Origin: Clostridia bacterium
GTDB lineage: Bacteria > Bacillota > Clostridia > Oscillospirales > CAG-272
DNA length: 55,543 nucleotides
NCBI GenBank assembly: GCA_017473085.1
Contig: JAFUNF010000013.1
Location: 1-55,543, forward strand
Direction: 5' to 3'
A program made the position numbers and the translations under genes. Positions 15,590 to 23,261 of this stretch are shown here, one piece after another (position 1 is the stretch's first letter; the number at the start of each line of letters is the position of its first letter). Under the pieces are notes generated by a model, which saw only the letters and a program-made list of their open reading frames with translations, was not told the origin of the DNA and did no database searches.

Positions 15590-17125
15590 ATGAAAAAGAG
15601 AATTTTTTTACTAATTGCTACAATGATGGTGCTTGCATGCATTTTTGCATTATCTGTAAGTGCTGAAGTGGTAATACCTGAATTTACAGATGTAATTGAC
15701 GTAACTGTCACAGGAGATGGCGTTGTCTCACCGATTGACACATCAAACCTTGGCACAGCTGCAATGGATGATAACACCTCAAAGGTGCTATTAATAGATG
15801 AAAATGGCAATTATGCAACCTATCTTTCAAAATACATAACACAACCCCAAGGTAAAGCTACCGACTACGGATTGATTTTATATTTTGATGCATTGAATAC
15901 GGCAACAGGAAAAAGCTATACAGCGGCTTCAATTGTAAGATTTGAAATTCCTGAGGGCATACATAGAGTATACTCTACACTCAGCTTTAGTGAGTGTACA
16001 AGTATGATTACAGTCAAGGCATCTACAACACTTTGGATAAATGAGAGTGGTGCTTATTCAAAATGCTCAAGCTTAAAGATTATAGACTATTCCCAAATTA
16101 CTTCATCTGAAATCAAAACAACCACAAGTGCAATGTTTGCAAACAACTCCTCAGTTGAAGAGGTAAGATTGCCGAAAAATCTTGTTTCAATGGGAAAAAC
16201 TGCATTTCATAACGACGGGAGCTTAAAAAGGGTATATATTCCAAGCACATTCACAACAACAACCTCAATAGTGAATACAGGCACAGGAAAATGTGCATTC
16301 TTCTACACAGGAGATATTGAAAAAGCACAGAGCGTTTTCCCAAGCACCATGCCAACCTCATATACAGTAACTCTTGAGTATGTTGAGTGGGATTCGGCAA
16401 AGAGTGATGACTATTATGTTGAGCTTGCACAAAATCATAGCGATAAATATGTTATTTACATCGTTTGTGGTTATAGCGAGTGTAATGCATTTTATTATGG
16501 TGAGCATTTAGCGGAGGACAACCCTTGTGTTGTGAATTGCAATCGTTGCCAACTGACAACTGTTAAGGAAAATCCAATTCATAATGAATGTATTACTATT
16601 TCATATGCTAATGGTTATAACAATGTAGGCTCTGAAGCTACAATTTGTACAAATGCAGGCTGTCCTTACAGTGTAACAAAGGAAGCACCGGCTCTCTTTA
16701 CCTGCCTTGGCTACTCAGCGCAGGAGTACGCAAATGGTGGCATTTCAGTAAGCTTTGTTATCGATCATGATGCAATTGAAACATACGAAGCAATTACTGG
16801 AAACACCTTGAAGTATGGCTTATTCGCAGTAGCAGAAGAAAAGCTTGGTACAAACGAGATTATGAACGCACAGGGTCAAACAGCCGATGGCGTTGCAAGC
16901 GTTGAATTTTCAAGCCGTGACTACGATATGTTCTCAATGAGAATTATAGGCTTCGAAACTGCTGTGCACAAGAGTGCACAGCTTGCAATCGGTGCTTACG
17001 TAATCGAAAAGACTGCTGATAATTCAAGCGTAAGCTATCTACAAGCAAGCGCACCTGCAACAGGCAACACATATCACTTTGTTTCCTTCAACAATTTAAC
17101 TGGTTACCTTCCAGCCGAAGAATAA
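15590..17125 (+). CDS. Secreted protein with BspA-like leucine-rich repeat region
   Basis: 511 residues. A Sec signal peptide is plain (MKKRIFLLIA, hydrophobic core, cleavage near VSA-EV at 25). Around residues 150-220 there is BspA/LRR_5-like sequence (SSVEEVRLPKNLVSMGKTAF, SLKRVYIP). The middle is cysteine-rich (CGYSECNAFYYGEH, DNPCVVNCNRC, CTNAGCPY), resembling repeats common in surface proteins of uncultured Clostridia. No sortase or dockerin motif is seen. It is co-transcribed with the GH5-like gene (AAAGGAG site, 20-bp gap), so it is probably a surface or secreted factor in the same glycan response. Function unknown. Confidence 0.7.
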   Translation: MKKRIFLLIATMMVLACIFALSVSAEVVIPEFTDVIDVTVTGDGVVSPIDTSNLGTAAMDDNTSKVLLIDENGNYATYLSKYITQPQGKATDYGLILYFDALNTATGKSYTAASIVRFEIPEGIHRVYSTLSFSECTSMITVKASTTLWINESGAYSKCSSLKIIDYSQITSSEIKTTTSAMFANNSSVEEVRLPKNLVSMGKTAFHNDGSLKRVYIPSTFTTTTSIVNTGTGKCAFFYTGDIEKAQSVFPSTMPTSYTVTLEYVEWDSAKSDDYYVELAQNHSDKYVIYIVCGYSECNAFYYGEHLAEDNPCVVNCNRCQLTTVKENPIHNECITISYANGYNNVGSEATICTNAGCPYSVTKEAPALFTCLGYSAQEYANGGISVSFVIDHDAIETYEAITGNTLKYGLFAVAEEKLGTNEIMNAQGQTADGVASVEFSSRDYDMFSMRIIGFETAVHKSAQLAIGAYVIEKTADNSSVSYLQASAPATGNTYHFVSFNNLTGYLPAEE

Positions 17126-17174
17126 AACACAAAAAAGCCGACACTTAGTCCAATACCATTAAGTTAAGAAAATT

Positions 17175-17205
17175 GACCTACTTCGAAAGAGGTAGGTCTT
17201 TTTTG
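17175..17205 (+). terminator. Intrinsic terminator
   Basis: GACCTAC/GTAGGTC (17175-17181 with 17192-17198), 10-nt loop, then TTTTTT. Ends the GH5-like/secreted-protein operon. Confidence 0.85.
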
Positions 17206-17253
17206 TTGAAAAAATAAATAAAATTTCAAAAAAGACTTGACAAAGGAAACAAA

Positions 17254-17293
17254 ATGGGAGACACGGCAGGGGACTGTTCCTTGTCTCCTTTTG
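17254..17293. repeat. REP-like repeat copy B (core only)
   Basis: GGAGACA at 17258 pairs with TGTCTCC at 17282; inside is GGGGACTGTTCCTTG. The core matches copies at 13335 and 19396 but lacks their downstream AAGCAAGG hairpin. No gene was found in 17206-17440. Confidence 0.65.
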
Positions 17294-17440
17294 TTATAAA
17301 TGGGGGAGCTTTTACACACGCACACCCCAAAATCACACAAATAAATTAACGAAGCATCATCATTAGTCAAAGCCATCCTTACATACGCTTTTAAACTTGA
17401 TATGAAAATGCCACTGAAACATTAACCTAATAATGAAATA

Positions 17441-17467
17441 GGGCTGACGGTTTATTTCCGTCAGCCC
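17441..17467 (-). terminator. Hairpin terminator after the CarD-like gene
   Basis: Ten-bp perfect stem GGGCTGACGG/CCGTCAGCCC (17441-17450 with 17458-17467), 7-nt loop; the minus-strand tail TATTTCATTA is only moderately U-rich. Confidence 0.6.
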
Positions 17468-17497
17468 TCAAAATTTACATCACAGAAAGCTTATATT

Positions 17498-17800
17498 TTA
17501 CTTCACCTGCGACAAAATATATTCGATTTCTTGTTGCTCCACTTCGGAGAGATTCTTGAAGCTCTCGCTTTCTTTAAGTATTTTGGCATCTTCTGTCGTG
17601 AGCAACTCGCGGAGCAAGGTCTTATGCTCAAGGACGGGGATGTATGCGATTTTTTCAGCATTGAATAGTGATTGCAATTTGTAATACAGAATCGGCTCGC
17701 TCTTCTTGGGAGCTAAATTGGTAATCTCCGATACCTCGCATACACCTAAGGTCTCACAAAATATGATCTGATGCTTTGCAAATTGTGTATTGTGTTCCAC
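17498..17800 (-). CDS. CarD-like RNA polymerase-interacting domain protein
   Basis: 100 residues from a GTG that overlaps the MATE stop codon by one base (TAGTG), indicating translational coupling. The sequence LGVCEVSEIT...LYYKLQSL...IAYIPVLEHKTLLRELLTTEDAKIL follows the CarD/CdnL/TRCF N-terminal (RNA polymerase beta-binding) pattern, which normally has a GVC-x-V strand, YY-x-L and a y-x-PV motif. The longer helical DNA-binding C-terminal domain of full CarD (~160 residues) is absent. It may tune transcription of the exporter it is paired with, but this is inference. Base composition is visibly more G+C-rich than that of neighbours. Confidence 0.6.
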   Translation of the reverse strand: MEHNTQFAKHQIIFCETLGVCEVSEITNLAPKKSEPILYYKLQSLFNAEKIAYIPVLEHKTLLRELLTTEDAKILKESESFKNLSEVEQQEIEYILSQVK

Positions 17801-19215
17801 TACTGTACCGCCGTTTTCTTATCAGCTTTGCTTAGCTCTTTGTACGTCTTTACAATGATGATAGACGCAATGATAACGGTTAAAATATCTGCTGCGGGGA
17901 ATGAATACAGAATGCCGTCAAGTCCCCAAACGATAGGCATCAAAATCGGGAGGAACACACCAAAAATGATCTCACGTGCCATTGAAACAATCGTGGATAG
18001 CACGGGCTTACCGAGTGCTTGCAGATAAATGAAAGTGCCTTTGTTCATCATAGCGAATGGCATCATACAGAGATAGATACGAAAGCTCTTTACGGCAAAA
18101 TCGGTATAATACGCACTTTCATTGCTTGCACCGAAAATACTGATCAGCTGATGTGGCATCAGCTCAACGATAAGCAAGGCAATAACACCAATGGTAAGCT
18201 CTGCTATGAGCAGATAGGTAAAGAGCTGTTTAGCTCTGTCCTTTCGATTAGCACCGATATTGTAGCCAACGATAGGGATACATCTAGCGGCAAGACCTAT
18301 GGAGATAGAAATAGCAATTTGGAAGAACTTCATAACGATACCGAGAACGGCAAGAGGAATCTGTGCGTATTCGGTCTGTCCAAATATAGCATCCATTGCA
18401 CCATACTTGGTACACATATTCTGCACGGCAGCCATAGAAATAACAAGTGAAATTTGTGCGAGAAAGCTCGTAACACCAAGGGAAAGGAATTTTTTCATAA
18501 GCCCACCAAAGAAGCCAAAGCTACTTTGACCGAGCTTAACGGACTTTATACGGAACAAATACCAAAGCGAAAGCGCGGCGGTTACTATCTGACCAATCAC
18601 GGTAGCAATAGCGGCTCCAGCCATACCCATTTTCATAGGATAGATGAAAATTGGATCAAGGACAATGTTTGTCAGAGCACCTGCAAGCACGGCAACCATA
18701 GCGAAGCGAGGGCTTCCATCGGAACGGATGATTGGGTTCATTGCCTGACCGAACATATAAAACGGAATACCGAGGGCAATCCAAAAGAAATATTCTTTTG
18801 AAAGCTCAAATGTTTCGGAATTCACCCTGCCACCGAAGACTGTCAATATTGGTTCCATGAAGATGAGATAAACAGCGGTCAGAACGATACTGCTGATCAC
18901 GCACAGAAGAATTGCATTACCGATACTTTTGTGTGCATCATCTTTTTTATTTGCGCCAAGCGATTGGCTTACGAAAGCACAGCAGCCGTCACCAATCATC
19001 ACGGCGATGCCGAGAGCAATGACGGTTAACGGAAATACAACTGTGTTGGCGGCGTTTCCATATGAGCCGAGATAGTCAGCGTTTGCAATAAATATCTGAT
19101 CGACAATATTATACAAAGCACCGACCAAGAGTGAGATGATACAGGGCACAGCGTATTTGCCCATCAGCTTTCCGACCTTTTCGGTGGCAAGATAGTTTTG
19201 ATTTTCTTTTTCCAT
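17800..19215 (-). CDS. MATE-family multidrug/cation efflux transporter
   Basis: 471 residues with about 12 hydrophobic segments. MATE features include the N-terminal EKVGKLMGKYAVPCIISLLVG, the ADYLGSYGNAANTV loop and the second-half GLAARCIPIVGYNIGANRKDRA repeat of the N-half QSLGANKKDDA. It exports cationic drugs or metabolites by Na+ or H+ antiport. AGGAGG precedes the ATG. It heads a two-gene operon with the CarD-like gene, driven by the promoter at 19296-19324 and preceded by a strong leader hairpin. Codon use (more C/G at third positions) differs from the flanking genes, consistent with horizontal acquisition. Confidence 0.9.
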   Translation of the reverse strand: MEKENQNYLATEKVGKLMGKYAVPCIISLLVGALYNIVDQIFIANADYLGSYGNAANTVVFPLTVIALGIAVMIGDGCCAFVSQSLGANKKDDAHKSIGNAILLCVISSIVLTAVYLIFMEPILTVFGGRVNSETFELSKEYFFWIALGIPFYMFGQAMNPIIRSDGSPRFAMVAVLAGALTNIVLDPIFIYPMKMGMAGAAIATVIGQIVTAALSLWYLFRIKSVKLGQSSFGFFGGLMKKFLSLGVTSFLAQISLVISMAAVQNMCTKYGAMDAIFGQTEYAQIPLAVLGIVMKFFQIAISISIGLAARCIPIVGYNIGANRKDRAKQLFTYLLIAELTIGVIALLIVELMPHQLISIFGASNESAYYTDFAVKSFRIYLCMMPFAMMNKGTFIYLQALGKPVLSTIVSMAREIIFGVFLPILMPIVWGLDGILYSFPAADILTVIIASIIIVKTYKELSKADKKTAVQ

Positions 19216-19239
19216 AATAATACCTCCTAATAAGCGAAG

Positions 19240-19277
19240 AAAAGGCGTAAGTCCTTTAAGCTGGACTTACGCCTTTT
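19240..19277 (-). promoter_or_regulatory. Leader hairpin, candidate attenuator of the MATE operon
   Basis: A 15-bp perfect stem (19263-19277 with 19240-19254), 8-nt loop, its 3' arm ending in CCTTTT. It lies between the promoter and the ribosome site of the MATE gene. It could act as an attenuator or mRNA stabiliser. Confidence 0.6.
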
Positions 19278-19295
19278 GGCTACGCACTAAAAAGC

Positions 19296-19324
19296 ATTAT
19301 ACCACAGAATTTCAAAAAATGCAA
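19296..19324 (-). promoter_or_regulatory. Promoter of the MATE/CarD-like operon
   Basis: Minus strand TTGCAT (19319-19324), 17-bp spacer, TATAAT (19296-19301). Confidence 0.65.
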
Positions 19325-19390
19325 CTGGATTTTTTGACGAAAAATCCCGAGGAAAGAAGAAAACTTTTTTGAATTTTAGAAAAAAACGGA

Positions 19391-19480
19391 AACAGGAGAT
19401 GGTTCCTTGTCTCCCTTTTATGCTAACAAAACAATGAAAAATAAAGAAAAGCAAGGCTTAAATTCGGCCTTGCTTTGATG
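19391..19480. repeat. REP-like repeat copy C
   Basis: GGAGATGGTTCCTTGTCTCC, then CTTTTATGCTAACAAAACAA and the hairpin AAGCAAGGC/GCCTTGCTT (from about 19449). It matches copy A (13326-13418) over ~80 bp in the same orientation and overlaps the 3' end of the four-helix-bundle gene. Confidence 0.75.
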
Positions 19481-19811
19481 TGTTTATAGAGGAAATAAGC
19501 ATAACACGGATGCTTGTGCAAGCATTATTTAATGATTTGAATGTGCTTTCATCAATATAATTTGTTTTGAAAAGTAATTCAAGCCAATAGCCTGTTTCGT
19601 TAGCTTCTTTTAAAGCAATTTGAAGCTTTGCAATAAAGTCAGCTTTTCCGTGTGCGTAATGAGCTTCACGAATGTTTGCACCGATACTTGTACCGCTTCT
19701 GCCAATTTGATTTGAAATGATAGACTCACGCTTTTCCTTTAAGCTTTTTACAAGCTCAATAATAGAGACAGCAAAATCCGTAGATTGAGCTGATAATTTA
19801 TCGTCTTTCAT
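19458..19811 (-). CDS. Four-helix-bundle protein (23S rRNA-intervening-sequence family)
   Basis: 117 residues. The family signature is clear: GRSGTSIGANIREAHYAHG, FIAKLQIALKEANETGYWLELL. These small proteins form pentameric four-helix bundles; relatives include the Avd accessory protein of diversity-generating retroelements and proteins encoded in 23S rRNA intervening sequences, but most have no known function. No reverse transcriptase or template repeat is visible in the window. The last codons lie inside REP-like copy C and upstream DNA is full of short GCGAAGC repeats, suggesting a small mobile cassette. Confidence 0.8.
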   Translation of the reverse strand: MKDDKLSAQSTDFAVSIIELVKSLKEKRESIISNQIGRSGTSIGANIREAHYAHGKADFIAKLQIALKEANETGYWLELLFKTNYIDESTFKSLNNACTSIRVMLISSINTSKQGRI

Positions 19812-19814
19812 AAT

Positions 19815-19991
19815 TTACTCATTTAAATGAAGCATTGGCTCTGCCAATACGAAGTAGTTGCTACGCAACAATGAAGCACTCACTTTGCTCGTATGAAGCG
19901 AAGCACACAAACAAATTAGCGAAGCGACTTCATTAGGCGAAGCCGACTTCATTAGCAAAAGCGTCTTAATACATCGTAGGTGTGCTTCATT
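19815..19991. repeat. Short GCGAAGC-type repeats upstream of the four-helix gene
   Basis: Repeated short words GAAGCGAAGC, TTAGCGAAGCGACTTCATTAG, GGCGAAGCCGACTTCATTAGC and GCTACGCAACAATGAAGC. They form many small palindromes but no ORF with a ribosome site. Such sequence often precedes four-helix-bundle genes in Clostridia. Confidence 0.5.
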
Positions 19992-20037
19992 CACAAACAA
20001 AAATCGAACACCCGAAAGTGTTCGATTTTTGTTTGTG
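19992..20037 (-). terminator. Terminator of the tRNA-Glu gene
   Basis: A 20-bp perfect stem (19992-20011 with 20018-20037), loop of 6, containing T-runs, directly after the encoded CCA end. Confidence 0.88.
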
Positions 20038-20038
20038 T

Positions 20039-20113
20039 TGGTGACCCGTACGGGAATCGAACCCATGTTTCAGCCTTGAGAGGGCCGTGTCTTAGCCGCT
20101 TGACCAACGGGCC
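20039..20113 (-). tRNA. tRNA-Glu (anticodon CTC)
   Basis: 75 nt including encoded CCA (20039-20041). Acceptor stem GGCCCGT/ACGGGTC, D-loop GGTCAAGCGGCTAAGAC, anticodon loop CCTCTCAAG giving CTC, T-arm GGGTTCGATTCCC. The body is nearly identical to Bacillus tRNA-Glu, which usually has TTC; this isoacceptor reads GAG. Confidence 0.93.
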
Positions 20114-20132
20114 GTTTGTCAAATGCTTAGGT

Positions 20133-20161
20133 ATTATAACATAGATTTTTTCTGTTTGCAA
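20133..20161 (-). promoter_or_regulatory. Promoter of tRNA-Glu
   Basis: Minus strand TTGCAA (20156-20161), 17-bp spacer, TATAAT (20133-20138), about 20 bp before the mature 5' end. Confidence 0.75.
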
Positions 20162-20257
20162 TAGTTTTTTGAAAAAATATTAAAAAAATTTATTATTTAT
20201 TTTTTTGTCAAAAAAATCATTGCTGGAGATAATTTGTTCCTTGAATTAAAAAAGTTA

Positions 20258-20286
20258 TTGACAATAAATATTTAATATGTTAAAAT
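20258..20286 (+). promoter_or_regulatory. Promoter of valS
   Basis: Consensus TTGACA (20258-20263), 17-bp spacer, TAAAAT (20281-20286). Confidence 0.8.
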
Positions 20287-20289
20287 AAT

Positions 20290-20528
20290 GCCGTAAAAAC
20301 ACAAGGACAAAGAGGAGTAGTAGCAAGATAGCCTCAAAGAGAGTCGGGGATGGTGGAAGCCGATGGGTAAGGTGCTATGAAGTAGCTTTCGAGTGGTGGT
20401 GGCGAAATAGCTGTAGTCATCAACGGACCCTTCCGTTAAAGAGGTTAGAGTGTGCACCTTCGTGCAAATTCAGGTGGTACCACGCATACTTGCGTCCTGA
20501 TGCGATTTGTCGCATCAGGACTTTTTTT
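20290..20528 (+). promoter_or_regulatory. T-box riboswitch leader of valS
   Basis: A T-box leader controlling valS by uncharged tRNA-Val. The conserved antiterminator T-box AGGTGGTACCACGC lies at 20472-20485. The competing terminator is GTCCTGATGCGA/TCGCATCAGGAC (20494-20505 with 20510-20521) plus seven T. In the large Stem I region the valine specifier is most likely GTC at 20416-20418, followed by A; GTA at 20413 is an alternative. When tRNA-Val is charged, the terminator forms. Confidence 0.93.
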
Positions 20529-20553
20529 ATTTGATTACTAAAAGGAGAAGAAT

Positions 20554-23178
20554 ATGAAAGAACTTGCAAAAACCTATTCCCCAGGGGAATTTGAGGAAAG
20601 AATTTACAAAAATTGGTGTGACAAAAAATACTTCACTCCAACAATTGACAAATCAAAGCCACACTACACAATAGTTATTCCACCACCAAATATTACAGGT
20701 CAGCTTCATATGGGACATGCACTTGATAACACACTTCAAGACATTCTCATCAGATACAAGAGAATGAGTGGTTACTCAACATTATGGCTACCAGGCACAG
20801 ACCACGCATCTATTGCAACTGAGGCTAAAATCGTTGAGGCTATGCGTAAGGAAGGCATAACCAAGGACGATATAGGAAGAGATGGCTTCCTAAAGCGTGC
20901 TTGGGAGTGGAAGGACCAATATGGTGGAAGAATTATTTCTCAGCTTAAAAAGTTAGGCTCATCCTGTGACTGGTCAAGAGAGCGCTTTACTCTCGATGAT
21001 GGTTGCTCCGATGCTGTAAAGGAGGTATTCGTACGCCTTTACAACAAGGGACTTATCTATCGTGGCGAAAGAATAATTAACTGGTGCCCTCATTGCTTAA
21101 CCTCAATTTCTGATGCAGAGGTTGAATACGAGGACCAAGCAGGTCATTTTTGGCACATTAAGTATCCATTCAAGGACGGAAGTGGATATCTTGAATTTGC
21201 TACTACAAGACCTGAAACAATGCTTGGCGATACAGCAGTAGCGGTAAACCCTAACGACGAAAGATACAAGAATATTATCGGCAAAACCCTCGTAATTCCT
21301 CTAATTAACAGAGAAATTCCTGTTGTAGCAGACGAGTACGTTGAAATGGACTTCGGTACAGGCGTAGTTAAAATTACACCTGCCCACGACCCTAACGACT
21401 TTGAGGTTGGTAAGCGTCACAACCTACCAATTATCAACGTAATGACACCAGATGCAAAAATTACCGAGGATTATCCAGCCTATGCAGGTATGGATCGCTA
21501 CGAGGCAAGACGTGCAATTGTTGCCGACCTTGACAAAGAGGGCTATCTAATTAAGGTTGAGGACTACTCACACAACGTAGGCACCTGCTATCGTTGTGGT
21601 ACAACCGTTGAACCAAGAGTTTCACTTCAATGGTTTGTAAAGATGGAGGAGCTTGCACAGCCTGCAATTAAGGCAGTAAGAGAAAAGGACATCAAGTTTG
21701 TTCCTGAAAGATTTGAAAAGAACTATTTCCACTGGATGGAGAACATTCGTGACTGGTGTATTTCTCGTCAGCTTTGGTGGGGACACAGAATACCAGCCTT
21801 CTATTGCGACGATTGTGGTGAGCTTGTTGTAACTAAGGAAAGCCACGTAGCTTGTCCAAAATGTGGCAAGGAAATGCGTCAGGACCCAGATACACTTGAC
21901 ACCTGGTTCTCATCTGCATTGTGGCCATTTTCTACACTGGGTTGGCCAAATAAGACCGAGGACCTTGAATACTTCTATCCAACGAGCACACTTGTAACAG
22001 GCTACGATATTATTACCTTCTGGGTATCAAGAATGATATTTAGCGGTCTTGAATATATGGGAGAAAAGCCCTTTGACACTGTTTTAATTCACGGACTTGT
22101 ACGTGATGCACAGGGCAGAAAAATGTCTAAGTCCTTAGGCAATGGTATCGACCCACTACTTATTATTGAAAAGTACGGTGCAGATGCACTTCGTTTTGCT
22201 CTTGCATCAGGCAACTCTCCTGGAAACGATATGCGTTTCTCTGACGAAAAGATTGAATCTGCTCGTAACTTCGCAAACAAGCTTTGGAACGCAGCACGCT
22301 TCGTTATGATGAATCTTGACATCGAAAAGGTAGAAATGCCAAGCATTGACAAGCTCGGTATTCAAGATAAATGGGTACTTTCTAAGCTTAATACCCTTAT
22401 TCGCAAGGTAAGAAACGGACTTGACACCTACGAATTAGGTATTGCCCTTGGCGAAATTTACGACTTTATTTGGGACATTCTTTGCGACTGGTATATTGAG
22501 CTATCAAAGACAACACTTTCACAAAAGGGTACCGAGCAAAACAAGGTATCACAAAACGTAATAGTTTATGTTCTTGAAAGCACGCTTAAGCTTCTACATC
22601 CATTTATGCCATTCATTACAGAGGAAATTTACCTCTCACTTCCACACTTTGAGGATAGTGAAAGCATTATGATTTCAACCTATCCACAACCTAAGGATGA
22701 GTACGACTTTGTAAATGAGGCTGAAACGATGGAAAGAGTAATTGAGGCTATTCGTGCAATAAGAGCACGCAGAACTGAAATGAACGTTCCACCATCAAGA
22801 AAGGCAAAGCTATTTATCACAACAAAGTACAAGGACAGCTTTAACGACGAAACTGCCGAGTTTTTTAAAAAGCTTGCATCTGCCTCTGAGGTTGAGGTAA
22901 CTGAAGAATTTACTGGTGAAAACGCAGTGCAAATTATTACACACGCAGCAACCATTTACATTCCAATGGCAGAAATGGTTGACACCGAAAAGGAAAAGGC
23001 AAGACTCAACTCTGAGCTTGTAAAGGTACAGGGCGAGATTGACCGTTTGGTTAAGAAGCTTTCAAATGCAGAGTTCGTTAGCAAGGCACCTGAAAAGGTA
23101 GTACAAGGCGAGAAGGCTAAGCTTGAAAAGTACGAAAACACCAAAAAGGGTATTCTTGAAGCTTTAAATGCTCTATAA
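20554..23178 (+). CDS. valS: Valyl-tRNA synthetase
   Basis: 874 residues, the normal bacterial length. A class I synthetase charging tRNA-Val. The HIGH motif is HMGH in PPPNITGQLHMGHALDN (about 43-59) and the second signature is KMSKSLGNGID. A zinc-ribbon pair CDDCG..CPKCG lies in the insertion, and the C-terminal coiled coil (EKEKARLNSELVKVQGEIDRL) is typical of ValRS and binds the tRNA elbow. It starts after AAAGGAGAAG. Expression is under the T-box upstream. Confidence 0.97.
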   Translation: MKELAKTYSPGEFEERIYKNWCDKKYFTPTIDKSKPHYTIVIPPPNITGQLHMGHALDNTLQDILIRYKRMSGYSTLWLPGTDHASIATEAKIVEAMRKEGITKDDIGRDGFLKRAWEWKDQYGGRIISQLKKLGSSCDWSRERFTLDDGCSDAVKEVFVRLYNKGLIYRGERIINWCPHCLTSISDAEVEYEDQAGHFWHIKYPFKDGSGYLEFATTRPETMLGDTAVAVNPNDERYKNIIGKTLVIPLINREIPVVADEYVEMDFGTGVVKITPAHDPNDFEVGKRHNLPIINVMTPDAKITEDYPAYAGMDRYEARRAIVADLDKEGYLIKVEDYSHNVGTCYRCGTTVEPRVSLQWFVKMEELAQPAIKAVREKDIKFVPERFEKNYFHWMENIRDWCISRQLWWGHRIPAFYCDDCGELVVTKESHVACPKCGKEMRQDPDTLDTWFSSALWPFSTLGWPNKTEDLEYFYPTSTLVTGYDIITFWVSRMIFSGLEYMGEKPFDTVLIHGLVRDAQGRKMSKSLGNGIDPLLIIEKYGADALRFALASGNSPGNDMRFSDEKIESARNFANKLWNAARFVMMNLDIEKVEMPSIDKLGIQDKWVLSKLNTLIRKVRNGLDTYELGIALGEIYDFIWDILCDWYIELSKTTLSQKGTEQNKVSQNVIVYVLESTLKLLHPFMPFITEEIYLSLPHFEDSESIMISTYPQPKDEYDFVNEAETMERVIEAIRAIRARRTEMNVPPSRKAKLFITTKYKDSFNDETAEFFKKLASASEVEVTEEFTGENAVQIITHAATIYIPMAEMVDTEKEKARLNSELVKVQGEIDRLVKKLSNAEFVSKAPEKVVQGEKAKLEKYENTKKGILEALNAL

Positions 23179-23180
23179 TA

Positions 23181-23217
23181 AAAAAGTCAATGTGCACGCG
23201 CACATTGACTTTTTTTA
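23181..23217 (+). terminator. Terminator of valS
   Basis: A 15-bp stem AAAAAGTCAATGTGC with its complement (23181-23195 with 23200-23214), 4-nt loop, followed by T. Confidence 0.9.
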
Positions 23218-23261
23218 TTCATAAAATATATACTTCCTTAATAAAATGAAAAAGAAAGGAA

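Noticed and set aside
17798-17802. Frameshift fusing MATE and CarD-like proteins
   Set aside because: The TAGTG stop/start overlap is a normal coupling arrangement and both proteins have complete ends.
19815-20066. 83-codon minus-strand frame upstream of the four-helix gene
   Set aside because: It runs through the tRNA-Glu gene, its terminator and short repeats, so it is not a gene.
19458-20113. Diversity-generating retroelement
   Set aside because: The four-helix protein resembles Avd, but no reverse transcriptase, template repeat or variable repeat is present.
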